Source: Desulfovibrio mangrovi
Lineage (GTDB): Bacteria; Desulfobacterota; Desulfovibrionia; Desulfovibrionales; Desulfovibrionaceae
Direction of reading: 5' to 3'
Length of the DNA: 64,000 nt
Assembly (NCBI RefSeq): GCF_026230175.1
Contig: NZ_CP104208.1
Location: forward strand, 1,240,001-1,304,000
The notes under the pieces are model-generated. The model saw only the letters and a program-made list of their open reading frames with translations. It had not been told where the DNA came from and ran no database searches. This document shows, piece by piece, positions 17,838 to 27,976 of this stretch (position 1 is its first letter; each line of letters opens with the position of its first letter). Position numbers and translations under genes: made by a program.

Positions 17838-18908
17838 ATGACTAAGAAAAGCGCATCCGACAAGGACGCCACCCCAAAGAAATATACCGAACAGGACATT
17901 GAAGTCCTGGACGAAGCCGAAGAGGAAGAGGAGGAGGAAAGTCTCGACCTTGACGACGACGTCATTGACCTTGATGACGACGAATCGGACGACTTTACTC
18001 TTGATGCTGCCCTTCCCGCCGTATCAAGCTCCTCCGCCCCGGGGAAATCCGCCAGCCGCGATTCTCTGCATCTCTACCTGCGCGAGATAAGCAAGTTCCC
18101 TCTGCTCAAGCCAGACGAAGAATTCCAGCTCGCCCGCAAAGTACAGGACGAAGGCGATCAGGACGCAGCCTTCCGTCTCGTTTCCTCCCATCTGAGACTG
18201 GTCGTGAAAATCGCCATGGATTTCCAGCGCCGCTGGATGCAGAATGTGCTCGACCTCGTACAGGAAGGCAACGTGGGCCTCATGCGTGCCGTGCACAAAT
18301 TCGATCCCGACAAGGGCATCAAGTTCTCCTACTACGCCTCGTTCTGGATCAAGGCCTACATTCTCAAGTTCATCATGGACAACTGGCGGTTGGTGAAAAT
18401 CGGCACCACACAGGCGCAGCGCAAGCTCTTCTACAACCTGAACAAGGAACGCCAGCGCCTCATGTCGCAAGGCTTCGTGCCGGATTCCGCCATGCTTTCC
18501 GAGCGTCTCAACGTTTCGGAAGAGCAAATTATCGAAATGGAGCAGCGCCTTGATGCCAGCGACATGTCGCTGGACCTGCCCGTGGGCGACGACGGTTCCA
18601 CGGCCACGCGCATGGATTTTCTGCCCGCCCTCGGCCCCGGTGTTGAAGATATGCTTGCAAACAGCGAATTAGGCACTATGCTAAAGGAGCATATCAAGAC
18701 CATAGAGCCGAAGCTCAATGACAAGGAACTGGAAATCCTGCACGGCAGACTGCTTTCAGAAGACCCGATAACCCTAAGGGAAATCGGCGAAAAGTACGAT
18801 ATCACCAGAGAACGTGTCCGCCAGATAGAAGCACGGCTTCTCCAGAAGATCCGAGACCACCTGTTCCGTGAGATCAAGGATTTTTCCAAGGATTGGATCA
18901 ACCGCTAG
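17838..18908 (+). CDS. rpoH: RpoH-type (sigma-32 family) RNA polymerase sigma factor with acidic N-terminal extension
   Basis: The 356-aa sigma factor has region 2 (LVVKIAMDFQRRW, DLVQEGNVGLMRAV, FSYYASFWIKAYI), the RpoH-specific box QRKLFYNL at 194-201, and region 4 with helix-turn-helix LREIGEKYDITRERVRQIE. RpoH directs heat-shock transcription. About 75 residues precede region 1.2 and are strongly acidic (runs of E and D at 25-53), which is unusual for this family. It is the first gene of a long plus-strand run and is divergent from metH. A 7-bp hairpin lies at 17772-17791 in its leader. Confidence 0.88.
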   Translation: MTKKSASDKDATPKKYTEQDIEVLDEAEEEEEEESLDLDDDVIDLDDDESDDFTLDAALPAVSSSSAPGKSASRDSLHLYLREISKFPLLKPDEEFQLARKVQDEGDQDAAFRLVSSHLRLVVKIAMDFQRRWMQNVLDLVQEGNVGLMRAVHKFDPDKGIKFSYYASFWIKAYILKFIMDNWRLVKIGTTQAQRKLFYNLNKERQRLMSQGFVPDSAMLSERLNVSEEQIIEMEQRLDASDMSLDLPVGDDGSTATRMDFLPALGPGVEDMLANSELGTMLKEHIKTIEPKLNDKELEILHGRLLSEDPITLREIGEKYDITRERVRQIEARLLQKIRDHLFREIKDFSKDWINR

Positions 18909-18927
18909 AGCAAGGGTATCCCCTCAT

Positions 18928-20655
18928 ATGTCCTCCGCCTCAACAGCACAACGCGACAGCATTTTTCTCCATTCGCCGGGCCATGTTGCCCGCGTGGCCA
19001 TTCTCATTTTCGCCTGCATTTTTCTGGCAGCCTGCGCAAAGCAACAGCCCGTTCAGGCTCCGGAAAAGCCAGCCAGCTACCCCATGACCCCTGAAGCGGC
19101 CAAGGTATACTATTACCTTGTACTCGCGGAAGCAGCCAAAACCAACGACTTGCGCATGGGCTCAGAAGCCATACGGCAACTGCTTGCGCTGAACCCCGTG
19201 GCGTCAGTCTATGTCGATGCCGCCCGCTTCTACACCCAGCGCAAGGAAAGTGTCCTTGCGCGCGATATCGTGAAGCGCGGACTGGAGGCATATCCGGAGC
19301 ATTTCGAGCTGACCATGTTGCTTGCCGAGACCTATCTCAACGAAAAGCGCGTTGACGAGAGCATCGGCATCCTCAAGGACTTCATTGCCAAGCATCCGGA
19401 AGACGGCGCTGCCCGCCAGCAGCTCGGCCAGCTTCTGCTCTCCAACAACCTGTTTCAGGAAGCCGCAGACCTGCTTCGCCAGAAATCGCCTGTCAGAAAC
19501 ACCCCGGTTACGCGCTACTACCTTGCCAGAGCCTATGTTCAGCTCAAGAAGTACAAGGACGCTCAGGCGGAACTGAAAAAGGCGGTCCAGTCCGAGCCCG
19601 AATTCGTGGAGGCCTGGGCAGAGCTGGCCTATGTCTATGAGCTGATGAAGGATTACGTGGCAGCGGAAAAGACCTACGAGCATATTCTCGAACTGGGAGA
19701 AACAAGTCAGGAAGTCTGGCTCAGACTCATTGCGCTGAACCTCAAGCTCAATCATCCGGAAAAGGCGCTGACCATCGCCAAGGAAGGCCCTGAGGACATG
19801 GGCTTTGTGCTGCAGGCGGCGACCTTGTTCATTGACGAGAGCTTTCCGGAACAGGCCCGAGAGCTTCTGGAACCTCTGGCCGAAATGCCCTCCCCTCCTT
19901 CCGAGGTCTTCTTCCATCTCGCGCTTATCGCCTTCAATACGGACAAAGACCTTCCCCGCGCCATCGAGCTGCTTGAAAACATCCCCGACCATGACCGGCT
20001 GTGGGGCAAAAGCGTCCGCTTCCGTACCCACATGCTCTTTGAGCTCAAGCGCTATGACGAAGCGCTGGAGCTGCTCGAACAGGGCATCAAGGCCGACCCC
20101 TCGGAGCGAGAATTCTGGGATATGCGGATCGACCTGCTGGCAAGCCTGAAGCGTTTTGATGAAGCCCACGCGGCACTCGACAAGGCTCTCAAACGTTGGC
20201 CCAACGATACGGAACTGCTGTTCACCAGAGGTTCGGTGTACGATCTCGCAGGAGAAAGGGAACACGCGCTGGAACTCATGGAACAGGTCATTACCCACGA
20301 CCCCGAACATCCGGAAGCCCTCAACTATGTAGGCTATTCGCTGGCGGACAAGGGCGTGGACCTTGACCGTGCGCTGGTTCTCATCGAGTCCGCGCTCAAG
20401 CTTGAGCCGGAAAAGGCCTTCATCATCGACTCCCTCGCATGGGTGCATTTCAAGCTCGGCAATCTTGAGCAAGCATGGGACGCCATCAACCGCACCATCG
20501 CCCTTGGCGCCAAGGACCCCATCATATGGGAACACTACGGCGATATTGCCAAGGCCATGGGCCGCAAGACGGACGCGCGAAAGGGCTACCGCGAAGCCCT
20601 GAAGCTCAACCCCAGCAATCCGGATCAACTGAAAAAGAAGCTTCAGGGATTATAG
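18928..20655 (+). CDS. TPR-repeat lipoprotein
   Basis: The 575-aa protein begins with a lipoprotein signal peptide (VAILIFACIFLAAC, lipobox cysteine C36) followed by TPR units filling most of the chain. Examples are AYVQLKKYKDAQAELKKAV, YELMKDYVAAEKTYEHIL and LNYVGYSLADKGVDLDRALVLI. It is expected in the outer membrane, facing the periplasm, as a protein-interaction scaffold. It ends 1 nt before the LolB-like gene, the same TPR-lolB pairing seen in many proteobacteria. The start at 18928 is preferred although its ribosome site (AAGGG) is weak; the frame could begin at 18868. Confidence 0.85.
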   Translation: MSSASTAQRDSIFLHSPGHVARVAILIFACIFLAACAKQQPVQAPEKPASYPMTPEAAKVYYYLVLAEAAKTNDLRMGSEAIRQLLALNPVASVYVDAARFYTQRKESVLARDIVKRGLEAYPEHFELTMLLAETYLNEKRVDESIGILKDFIAKHPEDGAARQQLGQLLLSNNLFQEAADLLRQKSPVRNTPVTRYYLARAYVQLKKYKDAQAELKKAVQSEPEFVEAWAELAYVYELMKDYVAAEKTYEHILELGETSQEVWLRLIALNLKLNHPEKALTIAKEGPEDMGFVLQAATLFIDESFPEQARELLEPLAEMPSPPSEVFFHLALIAFNTDKDLPRAIELLENIPDHDRLWGKSVRFRTHMLFELKRYDEALELLEQGIKADPSEREFWDMRIDLLASLKRFDEAHAALDKALKRWPNDTELLFTRGSVYDLAGEREHALELMEQVITHDPEHPEALNYVGYSLADKGVDLDRALVLIESALKLEPEKAFIIDSLAWVHFKLGNLEQAWDAINRTIALGAKDPIIWEHYGDIAKAMGRKTDARKGYREALKLNPSNPDQLKKKLQGL

Positions 20656-20656
20656 A

Positions 20657-21505
20657 ATGACTTCAACCCGTGTGATGCTGCAGCGCATTCCCGCAATGCT
20701 GCTGCTCGCCGTTGTTATTCTTTCCGGCTGCGCCCCCCGTCAGCAGCAGGCTCCTTCGCATATCAGCGATCCCGCACTTCAGGCACAGGCCAAGGCCCTA
20801 TGGAACCGCTACATCGCAGACGCCAAGGCACGTGAAGAAGCCGCAGGCCCATTCCGTATTAACGCCTCCCTGCGTTACTCCACGCCCAATTCAGGTCACA
20901 GACTCGTATTGCGGTCGTGGGGCAACGGCATAGCGCCCGTGCGCATGGACCTTGAGGCCGGAGTGGGCAAAACCCTTGCCCTCATCAGACAAGACAGCCA
21001 CTCATTCGTGGCGTACGATCCGGGAGCGGGAAAGGCCTATGTAAACAGCAACAGCGCCAACGCCCTGCTCCGTCTGGGGCTGCCGGTCCCGTTCGGCATC
21101 AATGACCTTGGCCACCTTATGGCCGGACGTTTCAACCGTGTCTTTCCGGAAAAATACCTCTACGTGGACCTTGTGCCCGAAGGCGGCTTTGCCTACACTC
21201 TTTCCGCCCGCGGTCATGGAAGTGACGACGCAGAACCTGTGGAAGGGGTACTCAAGCTGAGTCCCGACGCCCAGCCCACGGAATGGAGTGTCGGTACCGG
21301 CGACAGACGCATGGTCCTGACCATGAACAACTTTGACGAAACCGACACGACCCTGCCCGGGAAGTATGCCATTTCCCTTGGTACGGACAAAAGCGCGGTG
21401 CTGCTCGTCAAGGAGCGCTCCGCACTTGCTGAGCCCTTTGCCGCTCAGCAACTCACACTGGATATGCCGGAAGGCACGCAGATCAAACCGCTGCCGAGCA
21501 ACTGA
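20657..21505 (+). CDS. LolB-like outer-membrane lipoprotein
   Basis: A 282-aa lipoprotein with signal peptide and lipobox LSGC (cysteine C25). The mature part is beta-rich (FRINASLRYSTP, VRMDLEAGVGKTLALI, SFVAYDPGAGKAYV), compatible with the LolB/DUF4292 half-barrel that inserts lipoproteins in the outer membrane. Sequence similarity to E. coli LolB is too weak to call outright. The context supports it: it follows a TPR lipoprotein and lies in the block leading to ispE-tRNA-prs-rplY-pth, the usual setting of lolB. Confidence 0.65.
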   Translation: MTSTRVMLQRIPAMLLLAVVILSGCAPRQQQAPSHISDPALQAQAKALWNRYIADAKAREEAAGPFRINASLRYSTPNSGHRLVLRSWGNGIAPVRMDLEAGVGKTLALIRQDSHSFVAYDPGAGKAYVNSNSANALLRLGLPVPFGINDLGHLMAGRFNRVFPEKYLYVDLVPEGGFAYTLSARGHGSDDAEPVEGVLKLSPDAQPTEWSVGTGDRRMVLTMNNFDETDTTLPGKYAISLGTDKSAVLLVKERSALAEPFAAQQLTLDMPEGTQIKPLPSN

Positions 21506-21538
21506 GCCCGTAGCGCAAGACATAGCAGAGAGGATAGA

Positions 21539-21898
21539 ATGGCCGCCGATTTTTCCGCCGACAAGGGACAGGCAAGCAATGCAGGGGTTATTGAAAACCT
21601 GCGTTTCGGATTCAGGGTGTGGCTTGGAGAAATCCGGCTCATGCTCGTTGGCATTGGCAGACGCTATGAAGTGCGTCAGCTCGAAAAACGCCTTGAACAG
21701 GAATGCGCCCTGCTTGGCCGCTACACGGCCGCCCATCTGGCCGAAGCCGGCGAAGAACCTGCCGCTCCTTCGTTCGACATGATTCGCTCCGCCCGTCAGG
21801 TCCAGTTCCTTGAGGAAGAAATCCTCCGCCTGCGTCAGGAGCAGGAACAGGCCGCTGACAGAGATCAGGCCTGCAAGCGCAATACATACTCCGCCTAG
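21539..21898 (+). CDS. Hypothetical coiled-coil protein
   Basis: A 119-aa soluble protein of no family known to me. Residues 18-50 (VIENLRFGFRVWLGEIRLMLV...) could form an amphipathic helix, and the C-terminal third is strongly charged and heptad-like (FLEEEILRLRQEQEQAAD). It lies 33 nt after the LolB-like gene and 22 nt before rpiB, so it is very probably translated as part of this operon (GAGAGG lies just upstream of its ATG). Confidence 0.6.
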   Translation: MAADFSADKGQASNAGVIENLRFGFRVWLGEIRLMLVGIGRRYEVRQLEKRLEQECALLGRYTAAHLAEAGEEPAAPSFDMIRSARQVQFLEEEILRLRQEQEQAADRDQACKRNTYSA

Positions 21899-21920
21899 CG
21901 GTATTCATACAGAGGTTATC

Positions 21921-22355
21921 ATGACCAAGACAGTCTGCATCGGTTCCGACCACGCCGGTTTCGCCCTGAAGGAAGTTCTCACCTCCTACCTGAGCGGCCT
22001 TGGCTATACTGTTGAAGATCTCGGCCCTGCGGCCGCTACCAGCTGCGATTACCCCGTCTTCGCACAGAAGGTATGCGAAAAGGTGCTGAACGATAATATT
22101 TTCGGCATCCTCGTCTGCGGCACCGGCATCGGCATGTCCATGGCGGCAAACCGCCATGAGGGCATCCGCGCCGCGCTGTGCACCAATGAATTTCACGCCC
22201 GCGCCACTCGCCAGCACAACAATGCCAACGTTCTGTGCCTTGGCGAGCGTGTAACCGGCCCCGGCGTAGCCATGGAACTGGCGCGCATTTTCATTGAAAC
22301 TCCTTTCGAGGGCGGAAGGCATCAGCGCCGTATCGACCTCTTTGACGCCAAGTAA
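21921..22355 (+). CDS. rpiB: Ribose 5-phosphate isomerase B
   Basis: Interconverts ribose 5-phosphate and ribulose 5-phosphate in the pentose phosphate pathway. The 144-aa protein shows the RpiB/LacAB signature: IGSDHAGFALKE at the N-terminus, CGTGIGMSMAANR with the catalytic cysteine, EFHARATRQHNNANVLCLGER, and the C-terminal FEGGRHQRR. The ATG at 21921 follows GAGG at a good distance. It supplies ribose phosphate upstream of prs, encoded about 5 kb further on in the same run. Confidence 0.95.
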   Translation: MTKTVCIGSDHAGFALKEVLTSYLSGLGYTVEDLGPAAATSCDYPVFAQKVCEKVLNDNIFGILVCGTGIGMSMAANRHEGIRAALCTNEFHARATRQHNNANVLCLGERVTGPGVAMELARIFIETPFEGGRHQRRIDLFDAK

Positions 22356-22364
22356 GAGCCGCTC

Positions 22365-23822
22365 ATGCAACTGTACAATACGCTCACCCGCAAGAAGGAA
22401 GAATTCGTTCCTGCCGTTCCCGGTAAGGTCAACATGTATGTCTGCGGCATTACCGCCTACGACCTCTGCCATATCGGCCATGCCCGCTCAGCCGTAGTGT
22501 TCGACGTGCTCGTACGCTACCTGCGCAGCACCGGCCTTGATGTGACCTTTGCCCGCAACTTCACGGACGTGGATGACAAGATCATCAACCGCGCCAATCA
22601 GGAAGGCCTTTCCAGCACGGAAGTCGCCGAAAAATACATCCAGACCTTCTACGAGGACATGGACAGACTGAACGTGCTGCGCGCGGACATTGAACCCAAG
22701 TGCACCGAGCATATCGCCGAGATGATTCAGCTCTGCGAGGATCTCATCGCCAAGGGCAAGGCCTACTCCACCCCTTCCGGCGACGTATATTTCCGCGTCC
22801 GTTCCTTCCCCGAATACGGCAAGCTTTCCGGCCGCGATGTTGATGAGATGCGCTCCGGCGCACGCATCGCTCCCGGAGAAGAGAAGGAAGACCCGCTGGA
22901 TTTTGCTCTGTGGAAGTCTGCCAAGCCCGGCGAACCCTTCTGGGAAAGCCCCTGGGGCAAAGGCCGTCCCGGCTGGCACATCGAGTGCTCCGCAATGAGC
23001 GAGAAGCACATGCCCCTGCCGCTGGACATTCACGGTGGCGGTCTTGACCTCATCTTCCCGCACCATGAAAACGAAATCGCCCAGACCGAAGCCGCCACGG
23101 ACAACCACATGGCGCGCTACTGGGTGCATAACGGCTTCGTGCAGGTGGATTCCGAGAAGATGTCCAAGTCGCTCGGCAACTTCAAGACCATCCGTGACAT
23201 TCTGGAAAACTATCTGCCGGAAACCCTGCGTTTCTTCCTGCTTACCAAGCATTACCGCAGCCCCATCGACTTTACCTTTGAAGTCATGGATGATGCGGAA
23301 AAGAACCTGAAGCGCATTTACGAAACCAAGGCCCAACTGGCCGAGGAGCTGAGTCGCGCCAAGTGGAGCAAGGCAGAGCTGCCCGCAGACATCACCACCG
23401 AATTCGCTGAAAGTCTGGCCGCATGGCATACCGCCATGGCCGACGACATGAACACGGCTGCGGCGCTCGGTCATGTTTTCACCATCGTGCGTCTCATCAA
23501 CCGCGTGACTGAAGACAAGAACCTGCGCAAGTCCGAAGGGGCCCGCACCCTGTTCACTCAGGCGCAGGAGGCATTTGACCGGTGGGCTGGCATTCTCGGC
23601 CTGTTCTCGCTGGATGCAGGTGCCTTCCTCAACGATCTCAAACTGTGCAGAGCGGCACGCAAAGGCATTGACCCTGCCAAAGTGGAAGCTCTTATCGTGC
23701 AGCGACAGGAAGCCAGAAAGGCAAAGGATTTCGCCCTTTCAGACTCCCTGCGCGAAGAGCTGACCAACCTTGGCGTGGACGTGCGGGATACCCCCGCCGG
23801 TGCCGTATGGGACGTGCTCTAG
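22365..23822 (+). CDS. cysS: Cysteinyl-tRNA synthetase
   Basis: Charges tRNA-Cys. The 485-aa class I synthetase has the zinc-binding cysteine in MYVCGITAYD, the HIGH motif as HIGHARSAV, the second zinc ligand group GWHIECSAM...HGGGLDLIFPHHENE, and KMSKS at [11 protein letters not shown]. Length and domain order are standard. It lies 9 nt after rpiB and 7 nt before the M48 protease gene, indicating one transcript. Confidence 0.97.
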   Translation: MQLYNTLTRKKEEFVPAVPGKVNMYVCGITAYDLCHIGHARSAVVFDVLVRYLRSTGLDVTFARNFTDVDDKIINRANQEGLSSTEVAEKYIQTFYEDMDRLNVLRADIEPKCTEHIAEMIQLCEDLIAKGKAYSTPSGDVYFRVRSFPEYGKLSGRDVDEMRSGARIAPGEEKEDPLDFALWKSAKPGEPFWESPWGKGRPGWHIECSAMSEKHMPLPLDIHGGGLDLIFPHHENEIAQTEAATDNHMARYWVHNGFVQVDSEKMSKSLGNFKTIRDILENYLPETLRFFLLTKHYRSPIDFTFEVMDDAEKNLKRIYETKAQLAEELSRAKWSKAELPADITTEFAESLAAWHTAMADDMNTAAALGHVFTIVRLINRVTEDKNLRKSEGARTLFTQAQEAFDRWAGILGLFSLDAGAFLNDLKLCRAARKGIDPAKVEALIVQRQEARKAKDFALSDSLREELTNLGVDVRDTPAGAVWDVL

Positions 23823-23829
23823 GAAACAC

Positions 23830-25296
23830 ATGAAAAGCAAAAGGGCTTTAGCCTGTTCCCGTTGCCACCGGACACCGCTCCGGTGGCAACGGATACTGAT
23901 CCAGCTTCTCGTGCTGGTTACGGTGACCCTCGCCCCCCTGCATGCCAGCCGTGCAGACATCTCCGAACTGTTCGGCGATTTTACGCTGAAGGACGAGCTT
24001 GAACTGGGACGCAAATTCAGCGTTCTCATCAAGTCGCGCATGCCCCTCATTGAAGATCCCGAAGTAGTCGCCTACATCAACGACATCATCGTGCGGCTGC
24101 AGACCGACATGAAACCGCAGCCCTACAAGTTCGAGGCAAATGTCATTCTGGACAATTCCATGAATGCCTTTGCCGTTCCGGGCGGCTACCTGTTCGTGCA
24201 CACCGGCCTGCTGCTTGAATTGGAAAACGAGTCCGAACTTGCAGGTATTCTGGGCCACGAACTGGCGCACATAACCCAGCAGCACATCGCAGGGCGTATC
24301 GCCAAGGCAAAAAAGACGCAGGTAATGGGACTTGCCGGTGCTCTGGCAGGAATGTTCATCGGTGGCCCCAATACAAGCGCAGGTCTTGCCGTGGGCTCCC
24401 TTGCCGCCGCTCAGAGCGCCATGCTCAACTACAGCCGGCAGGATGAACGCGAGTCGGACCAGGTGGGACTCATCTATCTTGTGGGAGGCGGCTTCCCGCC
24501 CCAAGGAATGGTCGGCGGCTTTGAGGCCATCCGTAAAAAGCAGTGGCAGATGGGTGGCACCCTGCCTGCCTATCTCAGCACTCACCCTGACGTGGACGAG
24601 CGCATTCGGTCGCTCAGCGACCGCATACAGGCTCTGCCTGCAGATGTTCGCATACAGACGGAGAACAACGATCGGTTCAACAGAATCAAGGCGCTCATAC
24701 GCGCCCGTTACACCGATCCCAAAATCGCCCTGCGCCATTTTGAAATCAACGACGCACCGCAGAACTGCATCAATATAATGGGACGGGGCATCGCCCTTGC
24801 CCGCCTCAACCGCATCACGGATGCAGCTGACAGCTTTGACCACGCACTGGCCTGCGGCTCCAAAGACTTCCTCATCAACCGCGAGGCTGGCAGCTTCCAC
24901 TATATGAAAGGCGATCCGGACAGAGCCTCCAAGTTGCTGCAAAAGGCCATTCTGCTGAACCCCAGAGATTACATGGCGTTTTTCTATTATGCCAGACTCC
25001 TGGGAGACCGCGGAGACATACAGGGAGCCTCCAAGTATTTTGACGAACTGCTCCTCCACCTCCCCGAGGATCCGGAAATCCATTATTACTACGGGCGAAT
25101 GCTCGGCGAGAACAAGCTCCTGTTCAAAGGATACCTGCACCTCGCCTACAGCTCCCTGTACAAGAACAACAAGAAAAAGACCGAATACCACTACGGTCTG
25201 GCCAAAAAAAACGCCAGAACTCCTGCCGAACAGGAGCAGCTTGAGCGATTTGAAATGAAACACAAGGAGAGAGCGGAATTCTGGGATAAGAACTGA
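23830..25296 (+). CDS. Periplasmic M48 metalloprotease with TPR repeats (BepA/YfgC-like)
   Basis: A 488-aa protein with an N-terminal signal peptide ([21 protein letters not shown]), a zinc peptidase M48 domain with HELAH at 143-147 and the third ligand in ERESDQVGL, and C-terminal TPR-like helices. This is the layout of BepA, which checks assembly of outer-membrane proteins such as LptD. Role in envelope quality control is inferred from the architecture. The ATG at 23830 has AGGA 5 nt upstream. It sits between cysS and hslV. Confidence 0.88.
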   Translation: MKSKRALACSRCHRTPLRWQRILIQLLVLVTVTLAPLHASRADISELFGDFTLKDELELGRKFSVLIKSRMPLIEDPEVVAYINDIIVRLQTDMKPQPYKFEANVILDNSMNAFAVPGGYLFVHTGLLLELENESELAGILGHELAHITQQHIAGRIAKAKKTQVMGLAGALAGMFIGGPNTSAGLAVGSLAAAQSAMLNYSRQDERESDQVGLIYLVGGGFPPQGMVGGFEAIRKKQWQMGGTLPAYLSTHPDVDERIRSLSDRIQALPADVRIQTENNDRFNRIKALIRARYTDPKIALRHFEINDAPQNCINIMGRGIALARLNRITDAADSFDHALACGSKDFLINREAGSFHYMKGDPDRASKLLQKAILLNPRDYMAFFYYARLLGDRGDIQGASKYFDELLLHLPEDPEIHYYYGRMLGENKLLFKGYLHLAYSSLYKNNKKKTEYHYGLAKKNARTPAEQEQLERFEMKHKERAEFWDKN

Positions 25297-25388
25297 CGGG
25301 AGCAATCCCCTGCTGTTCAACAGATGCTGTGCGCATGGCCTTGGCCCTGCAGCGCCCCCCCCATTCCGCATGTCTTCAGGAGATAATA

Positions 25389-25928
25389 ATGCAGCTGAGA
25401 GGAACCACCATTCTCGCGGTCAAGGACGCCAACGGCGTTGCCTTGGCAGGTGACGGTCAGGTCACCATGGGACAGAGCATCGTCATGAAGCACACCGCCC
25501 GCAAGGTGCGCCGCATATATAAAGATCGCATCATCGCCGGTTTTGCCGGTGCAACCGCCGATGCGTTCACGCTGTTCGAACGCTTTGAAGCGAAGCTGGA
25601 AGAATTTCGGGGTAACCTTGTGCGCGCCAGCGTGGAAATGGCCAAGGACTGGCGAAAGGACAAGTACCTGCGCAGGCTGGAAGCCATGCTTCTGGTAGCC
25701 GATGCGGATCATATCCTTATTATCAGCGGCACGGGTGATGTCATTGAACCCGATGACGGCCTCGCGGCCATAGGCAGCGGTGGTGCATATGCCCTTTCCG
25801 CAGCACGGGCCCTTTCTCGCAACACGGAGCTCGGTGCTGAGGAAATCTGCAGAAAATCCATGGAGATCGCCGGAGAACTCTGCGTCTTCACCAACAACAA
25901 CCTTACCGTTGAAACCATCTCGCGCTAG
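25389..25928 (+). CDS. hslV: ATP-dependent protease proteolytic subunit HslV (ClpQ)
   Basis: Threonine peptidase that forms a double hexamer driven by HslU. The 179-aa protein has a five-residue propeptide (MQLRG) before catalytic T6 in [23 protein letters not shown], then the ARKVRRIY lysine and arginine cluster, [16 protein letters not shown], and [14 protein letters not shown]. hslU is not adjacent and is not in the window, so the two subunits are encoded apart. A run of eight C residues lies in the 92-nt spacer before it. It ends 1 nt before ispE. Confidence 0.94.
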   Translation: MQLRGTTILAVKDANGVALAGDGQVTMGQSIVMKHTARKVRRIYKDRIIAGFAGATADAFTLFERFEAKLEEFRGNLVRASVEMAKDWRKDKYLRRLEAMLLVADADHILIISGTGDVIEPDDGLAAIGSGGAYALSAARALSRNTELGAEEICRKSMEIAGELCVFTNNNLTVETISR

Positions 25929-25929
25929 T

Positions 25930-26850
25930 ATGACCGATTCCGCATCCTTACCGCAGGATACACAGTCTGCTACGCGCCCCGCTCTGCCTGTCCGGCTCAA
26001 GGCGGGATGCAAGATCAATCTGTACTTGCGCATTACCGGAGTTCGCGAGAACGGCTACCATGAACTGGACACCCTGTTCTACCCGTTGTCCGAACCGTCA
26101 GATACACTTGATATCGAAGAAGGGGCCGCAGGCAGCGGCCTCACCCTTGTCTGCGAACGTGCCGACCTGTGCACGGAACGCAACACCCTGCACAAGGCGT
26201 GGCGCGTGTTCGCCGAAACGACAGGTTTCCGCCCCGACCTGCGCCTGACCCTGACCAAAGGAGTACCGGACGGTGCCGGTCTTGGCGGGGGCAGTGCCGA
26301 TGCCGCCGCCTTTCTGAATTTTCTCAACGCGTCAGCGGGCAAGGTAGCCCTCAATGATGAAGAGCTTAACGAAGTTGCCGCCCGCATAGGTGCGGATGTG
26401 CCCTTCTTTCTGAAAAACGTGCCCGCCCGGGCAACGGGAATAGGCGAAATACTCGTGCCCTGCGAAGTGGACCTTTCCGGGTTTACGCTTCTGCTCGCCT
26501 GTCCGCCGGAACACGTCTCCACGCCATGGGCGTTCAAGGCGTGGGATGATAGATACGCAAATAAAATGGACATTGATGCAACAGAGCGGTTGACATTGTC
26601 CGCCCATATGTTTACAAGACCCTCCTCTCGTGCCTTGTGGCTTTTTAACAGCTTTGAATCGGTGGTATTTGCGGCCTTTCCGAAGCTGCGGGCGTACAAG
26701 GGATCACTCATCAGACATGGCGCCGCCGCGGTTGTGATGAGTGGAAGCGGCGCAAGCCTCTTCGCCTTGTACAGAGAGATGGAAAAGGCAATGCAAGCGT
26801 CTGAGTCCCTCATGCGAGAGGGAGTCAAGACCTTCATCCACCACCTGTAA
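25930..26850 (+). CDS. ispE: 4-diphosphocytidyl-2-C-methyl-D-erythritol kinase
   Basis: GHMP kinase of the MEP isoprenoid pathway; phosphorylates CDP-methylerythritol. The 306 residues contain AGCKINLYLRITGVRENGYHEL (catalytic Lys/His region), the ATP-binding glycine loop PDGAGLGGGSADAAAFL, and the C-terminal VVMSGSGASLFAL. A 20-residue polar extension precedes the domain. It starts 1 nt after hslV and is followed by tRNA-Gln after 4 nt. The next two steps of the pathway, IspD and IspF, are encoded as one fusion at 50960. Confidence 0.95.
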   Translation: MTDSASLPQDTQSATRPALPVRLKAGCKINLYLRITGVRENGYHELDTLFYPLSEPSDTLDIEEGAAGSGLTLVCERADLCTERNTLHKAWRVFAETTGFRPDLRLTLTKGVPDGAGLGGGSADAAAFLNFLNASAGKVALNDEELNEVAARIGADVPFFLKNVPARATGIGEILVPCEVDLSGFTLLLACPPEHVSTPWAFKAWDDRYANKMDIDATERLTLSAHMFTRPSSRALWLFNSFESVVFAAFPKLRAYKGSLIRHGAAAVVMSGSGASLFALYREMEKAMQASESLMREGVKTFIHHL

Positions 26851-26854
26851 GTGT

Positions 26855-26930
26855 TGGGGTGTCGCCAAGTCGGTAAGGCAACGGGTTTTGGTCCCGTCAT
26901 TCGAGGGTTCGAGTCCTTCCGCCCCAGCCA
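26855..26930 (+). tRNA. tRNA-Gln (anticodon TTG), CCA encoded
   Basis: A complete cloverleaf: acceptor stem TGGGGTG with CGCCCCA, anticodon stem ACGGG with CCCGT, loop TTTTGGT giving anticodon TTG, T-loop GGTTCGAGTCC, discriminator G and encoded CCA. It lies 4 nt after ispE and 50 nt before prs, the same place as in many proteobacteria. Confidence 0.96.
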
Positions 26931-26980
26931 TATTATTCATTTACAGGTGAGTTACTGACCTCAAGCCCGGACTTGATACC

Positions 26981-27919
26981 ATGCACGGCGACTTGAAGAT
27001 ACTCACTGGCTCTTCCAATCCGGAACTCGCAAAAGCCATCTGCAACCACCTTGGTTGCCAGCTCACCCCCGCTGTATGCGAAACCTTCAGCGACGGGGAA
27101 ATCCGCATTGAAATCGGTGCAAATGTACGTGGCGACGACGTTTTTGTCGTTCAGTCCACCTGTGCGCCTGTCAACTACAACCTCATGCAGCTCTGCCTCA
27201 TGCTCGACGCACTCAAGCGTGCCAGCGTAGGCCGCGTTACCGCAGTGGTTCCCTACTACGGCTACGCTCGACAGGACCGCAAAGTTGTACCCCGTGCACC
27301 CATCAGCGCAAAGGTCGTCGCAGACTTCCTTACCATGGCGGGCATGAACCGTCTGGTAACCGTTGACCTGCACGCCGGCCAGATTCAGGGCTTTTTCAAC
27401 ACCCCGGTAGACAACCTCTATGCCGCTCCGGTCATTCTTGAATACCTGCGCGACATCAAGGACGAAATCGTCATGGTTTCTCCCGATGCCGGCGGCGTAG
27501 AACGCGCCCGAGCCTTTGCAAAGCGCCTGAACGCAGGCCTTGCCATCATCGACAAGCGCCGCGACAAGCCCAATCAGGCTCAGGCAATGCATGTTATCGG
27601 TGATGTAAAGGGCAAGGTAGCCATCGTTGTCGACGACATGATCGACACCGCCGGCACCATGGTTGCCGCCGCAAATGTGCTCATGGAAAACGGCGCCAAG
27701 GAAGTCATGGCTTGTGCTACGCACCCCGTGCTCTCCGGCCCCGCCATTGATCGCCTCAACAATTCCGCCTTCTCCAAGGTGCTGGTTACCGACACCGTGC
27801 CGCTCGGCGACAAACTGGAGAACTGCGAAAAGCTGAAGGTGCTTTCCATTGCCGGTCTGCTGGCCCGTTCTATCCATAACATCCATACGGAATCTTCCGT
27901 TAGCGTACTGTTCGTCTAG
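26981..27919 (+). CDS. prs: Ribose-phosphate pyrophosphokinase (PRPP synthetase)
   Basis: Makes PRPP from ribose 5-phosphate and ATP for nucleotide, His and Trp synthesis. The 312-aa protein shows [34 protein letters not shown], the metal-binding [12 protein letters not shown], and the PRPP-binding loop [15 protein letters not shown]. All standard. It is followed by rplY after 57 nt. Its product is used by the Hpt enzyme encoded at 13615. Confidence 0.97.
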   Translation: MHGDLKILTGSSNPELAKAICNHLGCQLTPAVCETFSDGEIRIEIGANVRGDDVFVVQSTCAPVNYNLMQLCLMLDALKRASVGRVTAVVPYYGYARQDRKVVPRAPISAKVVADFLTMAGMNRLVTVDLHAGQIQGFFNTPVDNLYAAPVILEYLRDIKDEIVMVSPDAGGVERARAFAKRLNAGLAIIDKRRDKPNQAQAMHVIGDVKGKVAIVVDDMIDTAGTMVAAANVLMENGAKEVMACATHPVLSGPAIDRLNNSAFSKVLVTDTVPLGDKLENCEKLKVLSIAGLLARSIHNIHTESSVSVLFV

Positions 27920-27976
27920 TTTTTTTCATCTGCAGCGAGTGAAACACCTCGTGGTGGAACCCTAAAGGAGTAAACA

